From Streptomyces toxytricini (GTDB lineage Bacteria > Actinomycetota > Actinomycetes > Streptomycetales > Streptomycetaceae): a stretch of 64,000 bases of DNA. Of the stretch, positions 9,252 to 18,058 are shown in pieces. A model generated the notes under the pieces. The model had not been told where the DNA came from. It searched no databases and saw only the letters and a program-made list of their open reading frames with translations. The stretch is from assembly GCF_014649915.1 (NCBI RefSeq), contig NZ_BMTY01000013.1, positions 21,679 to 85,678 on the forward strand, written 5' to 3'. Numbering within the stretch: the first letter of the stretch is position 1; each line of letters starts with the position of its first letter. A program made the translations under genes and the position numbers.

Positions 9252-10751
9252 GTGCCCCAGCCACACCGCCCACCCCGACCCGCCCGGCCCCGCGAGCCGC
9301 AGCGCGCGCGGCGCGGCGGGGCGCCGGCCGGGGCGCCGGCCCGGCGCGGGAACGGCCGGCCCCGGTGGGGCGTACGGCTGGCGGGCGGGCTCGCGGTGGC
9401 GGTCCTGGGCTCCGGCGCCGTCGGGCACGCGGTGATGACCGGCCTGGACACCGGCATCCAGCGCGTCGACCCGTTCAAGGACATGAAGAACCGGCCCGCC
9501 GCCGGGCACGGCCTGAACTTCCTGCTCGTCGGCACCGACGGCCGCGACAGCACCACCCCCGCCGACAAGCGCCGCTACCGCCTCGGCGGCGCCCCCTGCC
9601 GCTGCACCGACACCGTCATGCTCGTCCACCTCTCGGCCGACCGGCAGCGCGCCAGCGTCGTCAGCCTCCCCCGCGACAGCTACGCCGAGCTGCCCGCCCA
9701 CCGGGACGAGTCCAGCGGCCGCGCCCACGGCCCCCACCCGGTGAAACTCAACGCCGCCTACGCGGAAGGCGGCCCGCAGCTGACCGTGCGCACCGTCGAG
9801 CAGATGACCCGCATCAAGATCGACCACTACCTGGAGGTCGACTTCACCAGCTTCATGAAGACCGTCGACGCGATGGGCGGCGTCGAGATCTGCACCGCCA
9901 AGCCCCTGCGCGACCGCAACACCGGCCTCGACCTGGCCCCCGGCAGCCACCGGCTGGGCGGCGGCGAGGCCCTGCAGTACGTCCGCTCCCGGCACGTGGA
10001 CGGCGCCGCCGACCTGGGCCGGATGCAGCGCCAGCAGCGCTTCCTCGCCGCCCTGGTGGAGCAGGCCGGCTCCAGCGGGGTCCTGCTGAACCCCGTCAAG
10101 TTCAAGGAGGTCAGTTCCACCCTCCTGGGCTCCGTCCGCGCCGACCCGGGCTTCGGGTCGGAGCAGATGCTGGCCCTCGGCCAGGCGATGCGGGACTTCA
10201 CCCCGGCCTCCTCCGAGTTCGCCTCCGTCCCCGTCGGCGACCCGTCGTTCCCCGTCAAGGGCATCGGCTCCACCGTCAAATGGGACGCGGCGAAGGCCGC
10301 CGAGCTGTTCGCCGCCCTCCGCGAGGACCGCCCGCTCGCCCCGGCCGCACCTGCCCGCCCCGGGCCGCGGCAGCCCGCCCCCGTGCCCGTGGACGTGCCC
10401 CCGCAGCAGGTCCGCGTCCGCGTCGAGAACGGCACCCGCACCGAAGGCCTCGGCGGCCGCGTGGACGCCGCCCTGCGCGCCACCGGCTTCGACACCACCC
10501 GGGCCCCCGGGTACGCCGCCCGCCGCGACCACAAGCGCACGGTGATCGCGTACGACCCCCGCTGGGACCGCTCCGCCCGCACCGTCGCGACCGCCCTGCC
10601 CGGCAGCGAACTCCGCGCGGTGCCGGGCCAGGGCCGCACGGTGCGGGTGATCGCCGGAGCGGACTACCGCAAGGTCGTCCCCGTACGCCCGGAGGAGCCG
10701 CAGCGCGGCCCCTTCGGCACCGTCACCGGCGACCAGGTGGTCTGCACGTAG
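9252..10751 (+). CDS. LCP family protein 4 with LytR_C domain
   Basis: 499 residues, GTG at 9252 with GGAGGTG about 9 nt upstream. The cytoplasmic head is Arg/Pro-rich (about 40 residues), then a membrane segment LAGGLAVAVLGSGAVGHAV. The LCP domain reads LNFLLVGTDGRDSTTP, CTDTVMLVHLSADR, VVSLPRDSYAELP, KLNAAYAEGGPQ, LQYVRSRHVDG. The LytR_C part begins VRVRVENGTRTEG. It differs from LCP 1-3 in its cysteine pattern (a CRC pair near the Asp pocket, ICTAK, and a final VVCT). It is divergent from the glycosyltransferase (175-bp shared upstream region) and convergent with the thioesterase, 24 bp away. Confidence 0.93.
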   Translation: MPQPHRPPRPARPREPQRARRGGAPAGAPARRGNGRPRWGVRLAGGLAVAVLGSGAVGHAVMTGLDTGIQRVDPFKDMKNRPAAGHGLNFLLVGTDGRDSTTPADKRRYRLGGAPCRCTDTVMLVHLSADRQRASVVSLPRDSYAELPAHRDESSGRAHGPHPVKLNAAYAEGGPQLTVRTVEQMTRIKIDHYLEVDFTSFMKTVDAMGGVEICTAKPLRDRNTGLDLAPGSHRLGGGEALQYVRSRHVDGAADLGRMQRQQRFLAALVEQAGSSGVLLNPVKFKEVSSTLLGSVRADPGFGSEQMLALGQAMRDFTPASSEFASVPVGDPSFPVKGIGSTVKWDAAKAAELFAALREDRPLAPAAPARPGPRQPAPVPVDVPPQQVRVRVENGTRTEGLGGRVDAALRATGFDTTRAPGYAARRDHKRTVIAYDPRWDRSARTVATALPGSELRAVPGQGRTVRVIAGADYRKVVPVRPEEPQRGPFGTVTGDQVVCT

Positions 10752-10775
10752 CCGGGCCGGGCAGGGACCGCGGGC

Positions 10776-11327
10776 TCAGTCCTCGTCGAAGCCCTGCGCC
10801 GCGCGCTCCTCGCGCAGCGCCATGATGGCCCGGCGGCGCGCCAGCCGGTGCGTGCGGCGGATCTGCGCCTCCTGGTAGCGGCGCTTGTCCTGGTCCGTCT
10901 CGGGAACCACCGGCGGCACCGTGCGCGGCTTGCCCTCCGCGTCGACCGCCGTGAACACCAGGTACGCGCTGCCGACCTGGGTCGCCGGGGTGGACTCGTT
11001 CCACCGCTCCGCCAGCACCCGTACGCCGATCTCCATCGACGAGCGGCCCGTCCAGTTGCACTGCGCCTTGACGTGCACCAGGTCGCCCACGCGGACCGGG
11101 GCCAGGAAGGCCATCTCGTCCATGGACGCGGTCACGGCCGCGCCGCCCGAGTGGCGGCCGGCGACGGCGCCCGCCGCGTCGTCGACCAGCTTCATGATCA
11201 CGCCGCCGTGGACGGTGCCCAGCAGGTTGGTGTCGTTGGCGGTCATGATGTGGCTGAGCGTGGTCCGCGAAGCCGAGGTGGGCTTCCCCTGCAGGTCGCC
11301 CGCCGTCGCGCCCGGTATGTGTGTCAT
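10776..11327 (-). CDS. Acyl-CoA thioesterase, hotdog fold
   Basis: 183 residues from an ATG at 11327. A single hotdog domain (about 20-145) shows the YciA/acyl-CoA hydrolase pattern: NLLGTVHGGVIMKLVDDAAG, AVTASMDEMAFLAPVRVGD and a late strand AYLVFTAVDAEGKPR. The Asn/His and Asp residues of the first motif fit the catalytic site of this family, which hydrolyses acyl-CoA to free acid and CoA in the cytoplasm. The C-terminal 40 residues are very basic and helical (KRRYQEAQIRRTHRLARRRA). It lies inside the LCP cluster but its function need not be related. It is divergent from LCP 5. Confidence 0.88.
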   Translation of the reverse strand: MTHIPGATAGDLQGKPTSASRTTLSHIMTANDTNLLGTVHGGVIMKLVDDAAGAVAGRHSGGAAVTASMDEMAFLAPVRVGDLVHVKAQCNWTGRSSMEIGVRVLAERWNESTPATQVGSAYLVFTAVDAEGKPRTVPPVVPETDQDKRRYQEAQIRRTHRLARRRAIMALREERAAQGFDED

Positions 11328-11433
11328 ACCGACACCTTAAAGCCGTCGTGGATGCCACAGCTGTGCAACAGCACCGGTACGAAGCGGGGCCCGGGCTGTC
11401 CCCCGGCTGCCGCGACCGGGCATCCTATGCCGC

Positions 11434-12765
11434 ATGAACGAGTGGCCAGAAGGGCGCGGGGACCGCCGCGACGACGGATACGGGCACGGCAGCGCGCAGG
11501 CGCAGCCGGAAGGCGCCCGGCGGATGCCCCACGTCCAGCGCCGGCAGCCGGGCCTGCCGCAGCAGCCCCAGCGGCCGCCGCAGCCGCCGGTCCCGCCGCG
11601 GCCCGGCCGCCGGCCCGCCCCGCAGGTGCCGCCGCAGCAGGGCGCCCGCCACGACGCCGACGGCTACGACAGCGGCTACAACACCGGCCAGGTCTACGGC
11701 ACGCCCCAGCGCGGCCCGCAGCGCCCCGGCGGCCCGGGCGGACCCGCGGGCGGCGGCCCGGTCGGCCCGGGACGCCCGGCGGCCGCGCCCGACTGGGGCC
11801 GGCGCATCAAGGTCGGCTCCATCGCCCTGGTCTCCGTCCTCCTCGTCACGGCCATCGGCACGTACGTGTGGGCCGACTCCAAGGTGCGCCGCGAGGTCGA
11901 CCTCTCCAAGGTCATCGAGCGCCCCAAGGACGACGACTGCACCACCTACCTGATCGTCGGCTCCGACAGCCGCGAGGGGCTGACCGAGGAGGACAAGAAG
12001 AAGCTCCACACGGGCTCCGCCGACGGCAAGCGCACCGACTCCATGATGATCCTGGCGGCCTGCTCCGGCGGCACGACCATGATCTCGCTGCCGCGCGACT
12101 CCGACGTGGAGATCCCCTCCTTCGTCGGCTCGCAGTCCGGCAAGAAGTTCCCGGCGCAGGGCAGGCGCACCAAGCTCAACGCGGCGTACGCCGAGGACGG
12201 CCCGGAGCTCCTCGTCCGCACCGTCGAGCACAACACGGGCCTGCGCATCGACCACTACGCGGAGATCGGCTTCGCGGGCTTCGCGAACATCGTGGACGCC
12301 CTCGGCGGCGTGGACATGAACATCGAGAAGGCCTTCAAGGACGAGAAGTCCGGCGCCGACTTCAAGGCCGGCGAGCAGACCCTCAACGGCGAGCAGGCCC
12401 TCGCGTTCGTCCGCACCCGCTACGCCTTCGCCGAGTCCGACCTGGCCCGTACGAAGAACCAGCAGAAGTTCCTGGCGACGCTGGCGAACCAGGCGGCGAC
12501 GCCCGGCACCCTCCTCAACCCGTTCAAGCTGTACCCGGTCCTCGGCGCCGGCCTGGACACGCTGATCGTGGACAAGGACATGTCGCTGTTCGACATGGGC
12601 GAGATGTTCTTCGCGATGAAGGGCATCACGGGCGGCAGCGGCACCTCGATGAACATGCCGATCGCCGGCGAGCGGGGCGGCAACCTGGTCTGGGACAAGG
12701 CGAAGCTGCAGCAGATCGTCAAGCAGATCCAGAACGACGAGAAGGTCACCGTCACGGGCAACTGA
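11434..12765 (+). CDS. LCP family protein 5, no LytR_C domain
   Basis: 443 residues, ATG at 11434; the ribosome site is weak. The cytoplasmic head (about 115 residues) is Gln/Pro/Arg-rich, followed by a membrane helix containing IALVSVLLVTAIGTYVWA. The LCP domain has CTTYLIVGSDSREGL, KRTDSMMILAACSGG, ISLPRDSDVEIPSF, KLNAAYAEDGPELLVRTVE and LAFVRTRYAFAESD. It stops about 40 residues after the domain and has only two cysteines, both near the active site, so it lacks the two-pair cysteine pattern of LCP 1-4. It is probably the most distant paralogue of the five. A strong hairpin follows. Confidence 0.93.
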   Translation: MNEWPEGRGDRRDDGYGHGSAQAQPEGARRMPHVQRRQPGLPQQPQRPPQPPVPPRPGRRPAPQVPPQQGARHDADGYDSGYNTGQVYGTPQRGPQRPGGPGGPAGGGPVGPGRPAAAPDWGRRIKVGSIALVSVLLVTAIGTYVWADSKVRREVDLSKVIERPKDDDCTTYLIVGSDSREGLTEEDKKKLHTGSADGKRTDSMMILAACSGGTTMISLPRDSDVEIPSFVGSQSGKKFPAQGRRTKLNAAYAEDGPELLVRTVEHNTGLRIDHYAEIGFAGFANIVDALGGVDMNIEKAFKDEKSGADFKAGEQTLNGEQALAFVRTRYAFAESDLARTKNQQKFLATLANQAATPGTLLNPFKLYPVLGAGLDTLIVDKDMSLFDMGEMFFAMKGITGGSGTSMNMPIAGERGGNLVWDKAKLQQIVKQIQNDEKVTVTGN

Positions 12766-12780
12766 CGCCGCGACGGACCA

Positions 12781-12813
12781 CGGCCCCCGCTCCGGGCACC
12801 GGAGCGGGGGCCG
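12781..12813. terminator. Hairpin terminator between convergent genes
   Basis: A 15-bp perfect stem (CGGCCCCCGCTCCGG) with loop GCA sits 15 bp after the LCP 5 stop and 21 bp from the stop of the convergent nucleotidyltransferase gene. Confidence 0.85.
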
Positions 12814-12834
12814 TCGCCGTTCGCCCGTACGGGC

Positions 12835-13914
12835 TCAGCTGTCGGGGGAGAACCGCAGCGCCTTCGGCGGCAGCTCGGCCCGGCACCACACGCGGGCGCC
12901 GGCCCGCAGCTCGTTGTCCGCGCCGACGACCGCGCCGTCGCCGACGACGGCGGCGTCGACGACGGTGCGCGCGCCGACGGTCGCGCCGTCGCCGATGAGG
13001 CTGGCGGTGACCTGCGCGTCGGGCTCGATGACGGCGCCGTCGAGGACGATCGACCCGGTCACGACGGCCCCCGCCCCGACGCTCGCCCCGGCCCCGACGA
13101 CGGTGCCTCCGGAGAGCTTGGCGTCCGGTGCGACGCGGGCCCCGGGCAGCACGAGGGATTCGCCGCGCGGCCCGGGCACGGCCGGGGAGGCCACCACCCC
13201 GCGGACGAGGTCCGCGGAGGCCCGGACAAACGACTCGGGCTTGCCGAGGTCGAGCCAGTACGTGTTCTCGGTGACGCCGTGCAGGACCGCCCCGTCGGCG
13301 AGGAGGCCGGGGAACGTCTCGCGCTCGACGGAGACCGGCCGGTCGTCCGGGATGGAGTCGATGACACTGCGCTTGAAGACGTAGCAGCCGGCGTTGATCT
13401 GGTCGGTGATGATCTCCTCGGGGGTCTGCGGCTTCTCCGTGAACGCCAGCACCCGCCCCTCGGGGTCGGTGGGCACCAGCCCGAACGCCCGCGGGTCCTC
13501 GACCTGCACCAGGTGCAGCGTGACGTCGGCCTCGGCCGCCCGGTGGGCGTCGACGAGGCCGGCGATGTCGAGGCCGGTGAGGATGTCGCCGTTGAAGACC
13601 AGCACGGAGGTGTCCGGCCCGCCGGTCAGCCGCCGGGCGGCGTTGCGGATGGCCCCGCCGGTCCCGAGGGGCTCCTCCTCGACGACGTACTCCAGGCTGA
13701 CGCCGAAGTCGGAGCCGTCGCCGAAGTACGGCTCGAAGACCTCGGCGAGGTAGCAGGTCGCCATCACGATGTGGGTGACCCCGGCGGCGGCGGCGCGCGC
13801 TATCTGGTGGGCGAGGAACGGCACCCCGGCGGCGCGCACCATCGGCTTCGGAGTGTTGACCGTGACGGGGCGCAGCCGCGTCCCCTGCCCCCCGACCAGC
13901 AGGATCGCTTCCAA
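12835..13914 (-). CDS. Sugar-1-phosphate nucleotidyltransferase (ManB/GDP-mannose pyrophosphorylase-like)
   Basis: 359 residues, ATG at 13914. The N-terminal 235 residues are a nucleotidyltransferase domain: LLVGGQGTRLRPVT (nucleotide loop), TPKPMVRAAG, EEEPLGTGGAIRN, VFNGDILTGLD (metal Asp) and FTEKPQTPEE. The remaining 110 residues are left-handed beta-helix hexapeptide repeats (GGTVVGAGASVGAGAVV and similar). This is the architecture of actinobacterial ManB-type mannose-1-phosphate guanylyltransferases, which make the activated sugar for wall glycans. The exact sugar is inferred, since glucose-1-phosphate thymidylyl- and uridylyltransferases share the N-terminal motif. The context of LCP and glycosyltransferase genes supports a cell-envelope role. 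Confidence 0.85.
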   Translation of the reverse strand: MEAILLVGGQGTRLRPVTVNTPKPMVRAAGVPFLAHQIARAAAAGVTHIVMATCYLAEVFEPYFGDGSDFGVSLEYVVEEEPLGTGGAIRNAARRLTGGPDTSVLVFNGDILTGLDIAGLVDAHRAAEADVTLHLVQVEDPRAFGLVPTDPEGRVLAFTEKPQTPEEIITDQINAGCYVFKRSVIDSIPDDRPVSVERETFPGLLADGAVLHGVTENTYWLDLGKPESFVRASADLVRGVVASPAVPGPRGESLVLPGARVAPDAKLSGGTVVGAGASVGAGAVVTGSIVLDGAVIEPDAQVTASLIGDGATVGARTVVDAAVVGDGAVVGADNELRAGARVWCRAELPPKALRFSPDS

Positions 13915-14036
13915 AATGTTTCTCTCCCCACCCCGGGTCGGGCCTGTGAAGGTCCAAAGTTAGCCCATGCGGGGCATGTGCCGGCCGGAGGCGGGCGAAA
14001 CGTGACCGCTCCGCCGCCCCCGGCCCGGAATCACCG

Positions 14037-15194
14037 TTACGGCAGGTTGCGCGCCATGACGATGCGCTGGACCTGGTTCGTGCCCTCGTAGATCTGCGTG
14101 ATCTTCGCGTCACGCATCATGCGCTCGACCGGGTAGTCGCGGGTGTAGCCGTAGCCGCCGAGGAGCTGGACGGCGTCCGTGGTGACCTCCATGGCCACGT
14201 CCGAGGCGAAGCACTTGGCGGCGGCGCCGAAGAACGTGAGGTCGGTGTCGGTGCGCTCGGACTTGGCGGCGGCCGCGTAGGTGAGCTGGCGGGCGGCCTC
14301 GATCTTCATCGCCATGTCGGCCAGCATGAACTGGACGCCCTGGAAGTCGGCGATCGGCTTGCCGAACTGCTTGCGCTCCTGGACGTAGCCCTTGGCGTAG
14401 TCGAGGGCGCCCTGGGCGATGCCGAGGGCCTGCGCCGCGATGGTGATGCGGGTGTGGTCGAGGGTCTTCATCGCCGTGGCGAAGCCGGTGCCCTCGGCGC
14501 CGATCATGCGGTCCGCCGGGATGCGGACGTTGTCGAGGTAGACCTCGCGCGTCGGAGAGCCCTTGATGCCGAGCTTCTTCTCCGGGGCGCCGAAGGAGAC
14601 GCCCTCGTCGCCCTTCTCCACGACGAAGGCGCTGATGCCCTTGGAGCGCTTCTCCGGGTCCGTCACGGCCATCACCGTGTAGTAGTCGGAGACGCCCGCG
14701 TTGGTGATCCAGCGCTTGACGCCGTTGAGGACGTAGGAGTCGCCGTCGCGGACCGCGCGGGTCTTCATGCCGGCCGCGTCGGAGCCCGCGTCGGGCTCGG
14801 AGAGGCAGTACGAGAACATCGCGTCGCCCTTGGCGAGCGGGCCCAGGTACTTGGCCTTGAGCTCCTCGGAGCCGGAGAGGATCACCGGGAGGGAGCCGAG
14901 CTTGTTGACGGCCGGGATCAGGGAGGAGGAGGCGCACACGCGGGCGACCTCCTCGATGACGATCACGGTGGCCAGGGCGTCGGCGCCGGCGCCGCCGTAC
15001 GTCTCGGGGACGTGCACGGCGTGCAGGTCGTTGGCGACGAGGGCGTCCAGCGCCTCCTGGGGGAAGCGGGCCTCCTCGTCGACCGCGGCGGCGAACGGGG
15101 CGATCTTCGCCTCGCAGAGCGAGCGGACGGACTCGCGGAGCATGTCGTGCTCCTCGGCCGGGCGGTACAGGTCGAAGTCGGCAGAACCCGCCAA
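14037..15194 (-). CDS. Acyl-CoA dehydrogenase (FadE25-like)
   Basis: 385 residues. The start is a TTG at 15194 (reading LAGSADFDLYRP) with GGGGAGTG upstream; the next in-frame ATG falls inside the first conserved helix. All family blocks are present: the N-terminal helical domain, FSYCLSEPDAGSDAAGMKTR (FAD and substrate contact), RWITNAGVSDYY, FGAPEKKLGIKGSPTREVYL, and the C-terminal domain with YVQERKQFGKPIADFQGVQF and MRDAKITQIYEGTNQVQRI, where the Glu is the expected catalytic base. It oxidises short or branched acyl-CoA to enoyl-CoA with FAD. The stop is TAA. The 194-bp upstream region carries overlapping short palindromes. Confidence 0.93.
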   Translation of the reverse strand: MAGSADFDLYRPAEEHDMLRESVRSLCEAKIAPFAAAVDEEARFPQEALDALVANDLHAVHVPETYGGAGADALATVIVIEEVARVCASSSLIPAVNKLGSLPVILSGSEELKAKYLGPLAKGDAMFSYCLSEPDAGSDAAGMKTRAVRDGDSYVLNGVKRWITNAGVSDYYTVMAVTDPEKRSKGISAFVVEKGDEGVSFGAPEKKLGIKGSPTREVYLDNVRIPADRMIGAEGTGFATAMKTLDHTRITIAAQALGIAQGALDYAKGYVQERKQFGKPIADFQGVQFMLADMAMKIEAARQLTYAAAAKSERTDTDLTFFGAAAKCFASDVAMEVTTDAVQLLGGYGYTRDYPVERMMRDAKITQIYEGTNQVQRIVMARNLP

Positions 15195-15224
15195 GATCTC
15201 TCACTCCCCAAGGTGAACCACGTG

Positions 15225-15243
15225 CTAACTACCGTTAAGTAAC
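15225..15243. promoter_or_regulatory. Overlapping inverted repeats upstream of the acyl-CoA dehydrogenase
   Basis: CTAAC-TACC-GTTAAG (15225-15239) overlaps GTTA-AG-TAAC (15234-15243) about 30 bp before the TTG start of the dehydrogenase. The stretch is far more AT-rich than its surroundings. The form is that of a TetR-type operator over a promoter; no regulator is identified. Confidence 0.4.
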
Positions 15244-15388
15244 CCAAATCTTAGTGTCCGCCGGCCGCGCAGCGATATGTACGCGGCACGTGAGCTGCAT
15301 GACAACGCCCGGTACACCAGGGAACGTCCCCCGTACGGGCGCGACTATGCTCGGTTGCCGCAACAGGCCCCGCACCTCTGGAGCACCC

Positions 15389-16732
15389 ATGGCCCCCCTC
15401 AGGATCACAGTGATCGGCACCGGCTACCTCGGCGCCACGCACGCCGCGGCGATGGCCGAGCTGGGCTTCGAGGTGCTCGGGCTGGACGTCGTCCCCGAGA
15501 AGATCGAGATGCTGGCCGCGGGACGGGTGCCGATGTACGAACCCGGCTTGGAGGAGCTGCTCGCCGCGCACGTCGCCGGGCTGCCGGGCTCCACGGGCCG
15601 GCTGCGCTTCACCCAGTCCTGGGAGGAGGTCGGCGGGTTCGGCGACGTCCACTTCGTGTGCGTCAACACCCCGCAGAAGCACGGCGAGTACGCCTGCGAC
15701 ATGAGCTACGTCGACTCCGCGGTCGAGTCGCTGGCCCCGCACCTGGCCCGGCCCGCCCTCGTCGTCGGCAAGTCGACCGTCCCCGTCGGCTCCGCCGAGC
15801 GCCTCGCCGCCAAGCTCGCCGCACTGGCCCCGGCCGGCGCCGACGTGGAGCTGGCCTGGAACCCGGAGTTCCTGCGCGAGGGGTTCGCCGTCCAGGACAC
15901 CCTGCACCCCGACCGGATCGTCATCGGCACCCGCGGCGACCGTGCCGAGAAGGTGCTGCGCGAGGTGTACGAGCGGCCGATCGCCGAGGGCAGCCCGCTG
16001 GTCGTCACCGACTTCCCGACGGCCGAGCTCGTCAAGACGGCCGCCAACTCCTTCCTCGCCACGAAGATCTCCTTCATCAACGCGATGGCCGAGGTCTGCG
16101 AGGCCGCCGGCGGCGACGTCGCGAAGCTCGCCGAGGCGATCGGGCACGACGATCGGATCGGGAGCAAGTTCCTGCGCGCCGGCATCGGCTTCGGCGGCGG
16201 CTGCCTGCCCAAGGACATCCGCGCCTTCATGGCGCGCGCCGGCGAGCTGGGCGCCGACCAGGCGCTGACGTTCCTGCGCGAGGTCGACTCGATCAACATG
16301 CGGCGGCGGGGGCACATGGTGGAGCTCGCGCGGGACGCGGTCGGCGGGGCGTTCCTCGGGAAGCGGGTCGCGGTGCTCGGGGCGACGTTCAAGCCGGACT
16401 CGGACGACGTACGGGACTCGCCCGCGCTGAACGTGGCGGGGCAGATCCACCTCCAGGGCGGCCAGGTCACCGTCTACGACCCGAAGGGCATGGAGAACGC
16501 CCGCCGGGTCTTCCCGACGCTGGGCTACGCCGAGTCGGCGGTGGCGGCGGCGCGCGGCGCGGACGTGGTGCTGCACCTGACCGAGTGGCGGGAGTTCCGC
16601 GAGCTGGACCCGGTCGAGCTGGGTGCGGTCGTGAGCGACCGGCTGGTGCTGGACGGGCGCAACGCGCTGGACGGGGAGCGGTGGCGCGCGGCCGGGTGGA
16701 CGTACCGGGCGATGGGCCGTCCGCGCGCCTGA
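15389..16732 (+). CDS. UDP-glucose 6-dehydrogenase
   Basis: 447 residues. The ATG at 15389 follows CTGGAG and opens directly into the NAD-binding motif VIGTGYLGATHAAAMAELG. Further family blocks: PMYEPGLEELL, VHFVCVNTPQ, VVGKSTVPVGSAE, WNPEFLREG, KTAANSFLATKISFIN and the nucleophile loop GIGFGGGCLPKD with its catalytic Cys. The C-terminal UDP-binding domain has VLGATFKPDSDDVRDSPAL. It oxidises UDP-glucose twice to UDP-glucuronate, a precursor of teichuronic-acid-like polymers, which suits the LCP/glycosyltransferase neighbourhood. A possible -10 box TATGCT lies 42 bp upstream. It is convergent with the dipeptidase-like gene, 27 bp apart. Confidence 0.93.
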   Translation: MAPLRITVIGTGYLGATHAAAMAELGFEVLGLDVVPEKIEMLAAGRVPMYEPGLEELLAAHVAGLPGSTGRLRFTQSWEEVGGFGDVHFVCVNTPQKHGEYACDMSYVDSAVESLAPHLARPALVVGKSTVPVGSAERLAAKLAALAPAGADVELAWNPEFLREGFAVQDTLHPDRIVIGTRGDRAEKVLREVYERPIAEGSPLVVTDFPTAELVKTAANSFLATKISFINAMAEVCEAAGGDVAKLAEAIGHDDRIGSKFLRAGIGFGGGCLPKDIRAFMARAGELGADQALTFLREVDSINMRRRGHMVELARDAVGGAFLGKRVAVLGATFKPDSDDVRDSPALNVAGQIHLQGGQVTVYDPKGMENARRVFPTLGYAESAVAAARGADVVLHLTEWREFRELDPVELGAVVSDRLVLDGRNALDGERWRAAGWTYRAMGRPRA

Positions 16733-16759
16733 CGGCACTTGTGGAAGCCGGCGGGGCCG

Positions 16760-17851
16760 TCAGCCGGTTCGGCGGTGCGCGGCGGCGCGGGCGGTGAACT
16801 CGGCGGCGCGCAGGACCCGCAGGGCGTTGCCCCAGGTCAGTTGGGCGATGTCGGTCTCGGGCCAGCCGCGTTCGAGGAGTTCGGCGATGAGTCGCGGGTA
16901 GCCGGAGGGGTCGGTCAGGCCGGTCGGGCGGCGGGTTCCGGGCTCGGTGCCGAAGGAGGCGCCGAGGCCGACGGATCCGGGGCCGGCGACGGCCCGCAGG
17001 TGGTCGAGGTGGTCGGCGACGGCGTGGAGGGAGTCGCCGGTCTGCCCGGTGTCGAAGGTGGCCATCGCGAGGCCGCCTGCCGCGCGGAGGGCGAGCAGGA
17101 CGTCGTCGTCGGTGTTGTCCGGGTGCGGGGTGAGGGCGTCCGCGGCGGTGTGCGTGGCGATGACGGGCGCCTTGGACGCGCCGGCGATCCGGAGGGCGGC
17201 GGCGGGGGTGCAGCCGGTGACGTCGAGGAGTACCCCCAGCCGGTTGGCCTCCCGGACGACTTCGTGGCCGAACGGGGTGAGGTCCTCGGCGGCCCAGGCG
17301 GCTCCTGCGGGGGCGAGGACGCGGACGCCGAGGGCGTGGAAGGCGCGCAGGGCGGCGAGCGAGTCGGTGAGGGCGCTGCCGGGGACGGGGCCGAGGAACG
17401 AGGCGATGCGGCCCCGGTTGCGGGCGTCGGCCATGTCGTCGGCGGTGAGCGCGAGGCAGAGGCCGTCGGGGTAGCGGCGCAGCAGGGCGAGGGCTGCGTC
17501 GATCTGGTCGAGGGCGTCGGCGAGGGCGTGGCCGGGTGCGGTGCCGGGGGGTGGGAGCAGGGACCAGAACTGGGCGCCGACCCCGCCGGCGCGCAGGCGC
17601 GGGATGTCGGTGTCGACGCCGGTGTCGGGGGTGCCGATGTCGTGGTACGGGCTCTGCCGCAGGGTCCGGACGAGGGTGTTGTGCCCGTCGGCGACGGGGT
17701 GCAGGGACAGCAGGGCGGCGGCCCGGTCCAGGGCGGAGGCGGGGGCCGTGGCGGGCGGGTCCGAGGCTCCGACGGAGGCCGGTCCGGGCGGGGGCGTCTC
17801 GGCCGCGTACGCGGGGTGTGCGGGGGTCTGTTCGTCCTGCAGGTCGGCCAT
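16760..17851 (-). CDS. Dipeptidase-like (M19) pseudoenzyme lacking metal ligands
   Basis: 363 residues from the ATG at 17851 (CGGAGCG upstream). It is clearly a paralogue of the next gene: [79 protein letters not shown]. The zinc-site residues of renal-dipeptidase family enzymes have mostly gone: the Asp of HxD is Thr59, the bridging Glu of GAEGG is Pro (GPVPG), the His of DLSH is Gly (DVTG) and the Asp of GGDYDG is Ser (LGASFG). Only the first His (57) and the ATHTAAD His remain. About 40 residues of the substrate loop region are also missing. I infer a folded but catalytically dead protein; codon use is normal, so it is not an obvious pseudogene. Confidence 0.88.
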   Translation of the reverse strand: MADLQDEQTPAHPAYAAETPPPGPASVGASDPPATAPASALDRAAALLSLHPVADGHNTLVRTLRQSPYHDIGTPDTGVDTDIPRLRAGGVGAQFWSLLPPPGTAPGHALADALDQIDAALALLRRYPDGLCLALTADDMADARNRGRIASFLGPVPGSALTDSLAALRAFHALGVRVLAPAGAAWAAEDLTPFGHEVVREANRLGVLLDVTGCTPAAALRIAGASKAPVIATHTAADALTPHPDNTDDDVLLALRAAGGLAMATFDTGQTGDSLHAVADHLDHLRAVAGPGSVGLGASFGTEPGTRRPTGLTDPSGYPRLIAELLERGWPETDIAQLTWGNALRVLRAAEFTARAAAHRRTG

Positions 17852-18058
17852 GGGGTTCGCTCCGGGGTGGGCGGCAGCGGGGACGGGAGAGGTGCTGCCA
17901 CCGTGACACGCGGGGCGGGCGGGCGGCCCGGCGGATGCGGCGTTCGGGTGACCCGCGGGGCGGGGCGGGGGGCTTGACGGCGGGGCGGCCCGGCCCGCCC
18001 GCACCACCCATGCGGCGGGGTGGGCCGGGCGGGCCGGGCCGGTCGCGCGGCCGGGAGG

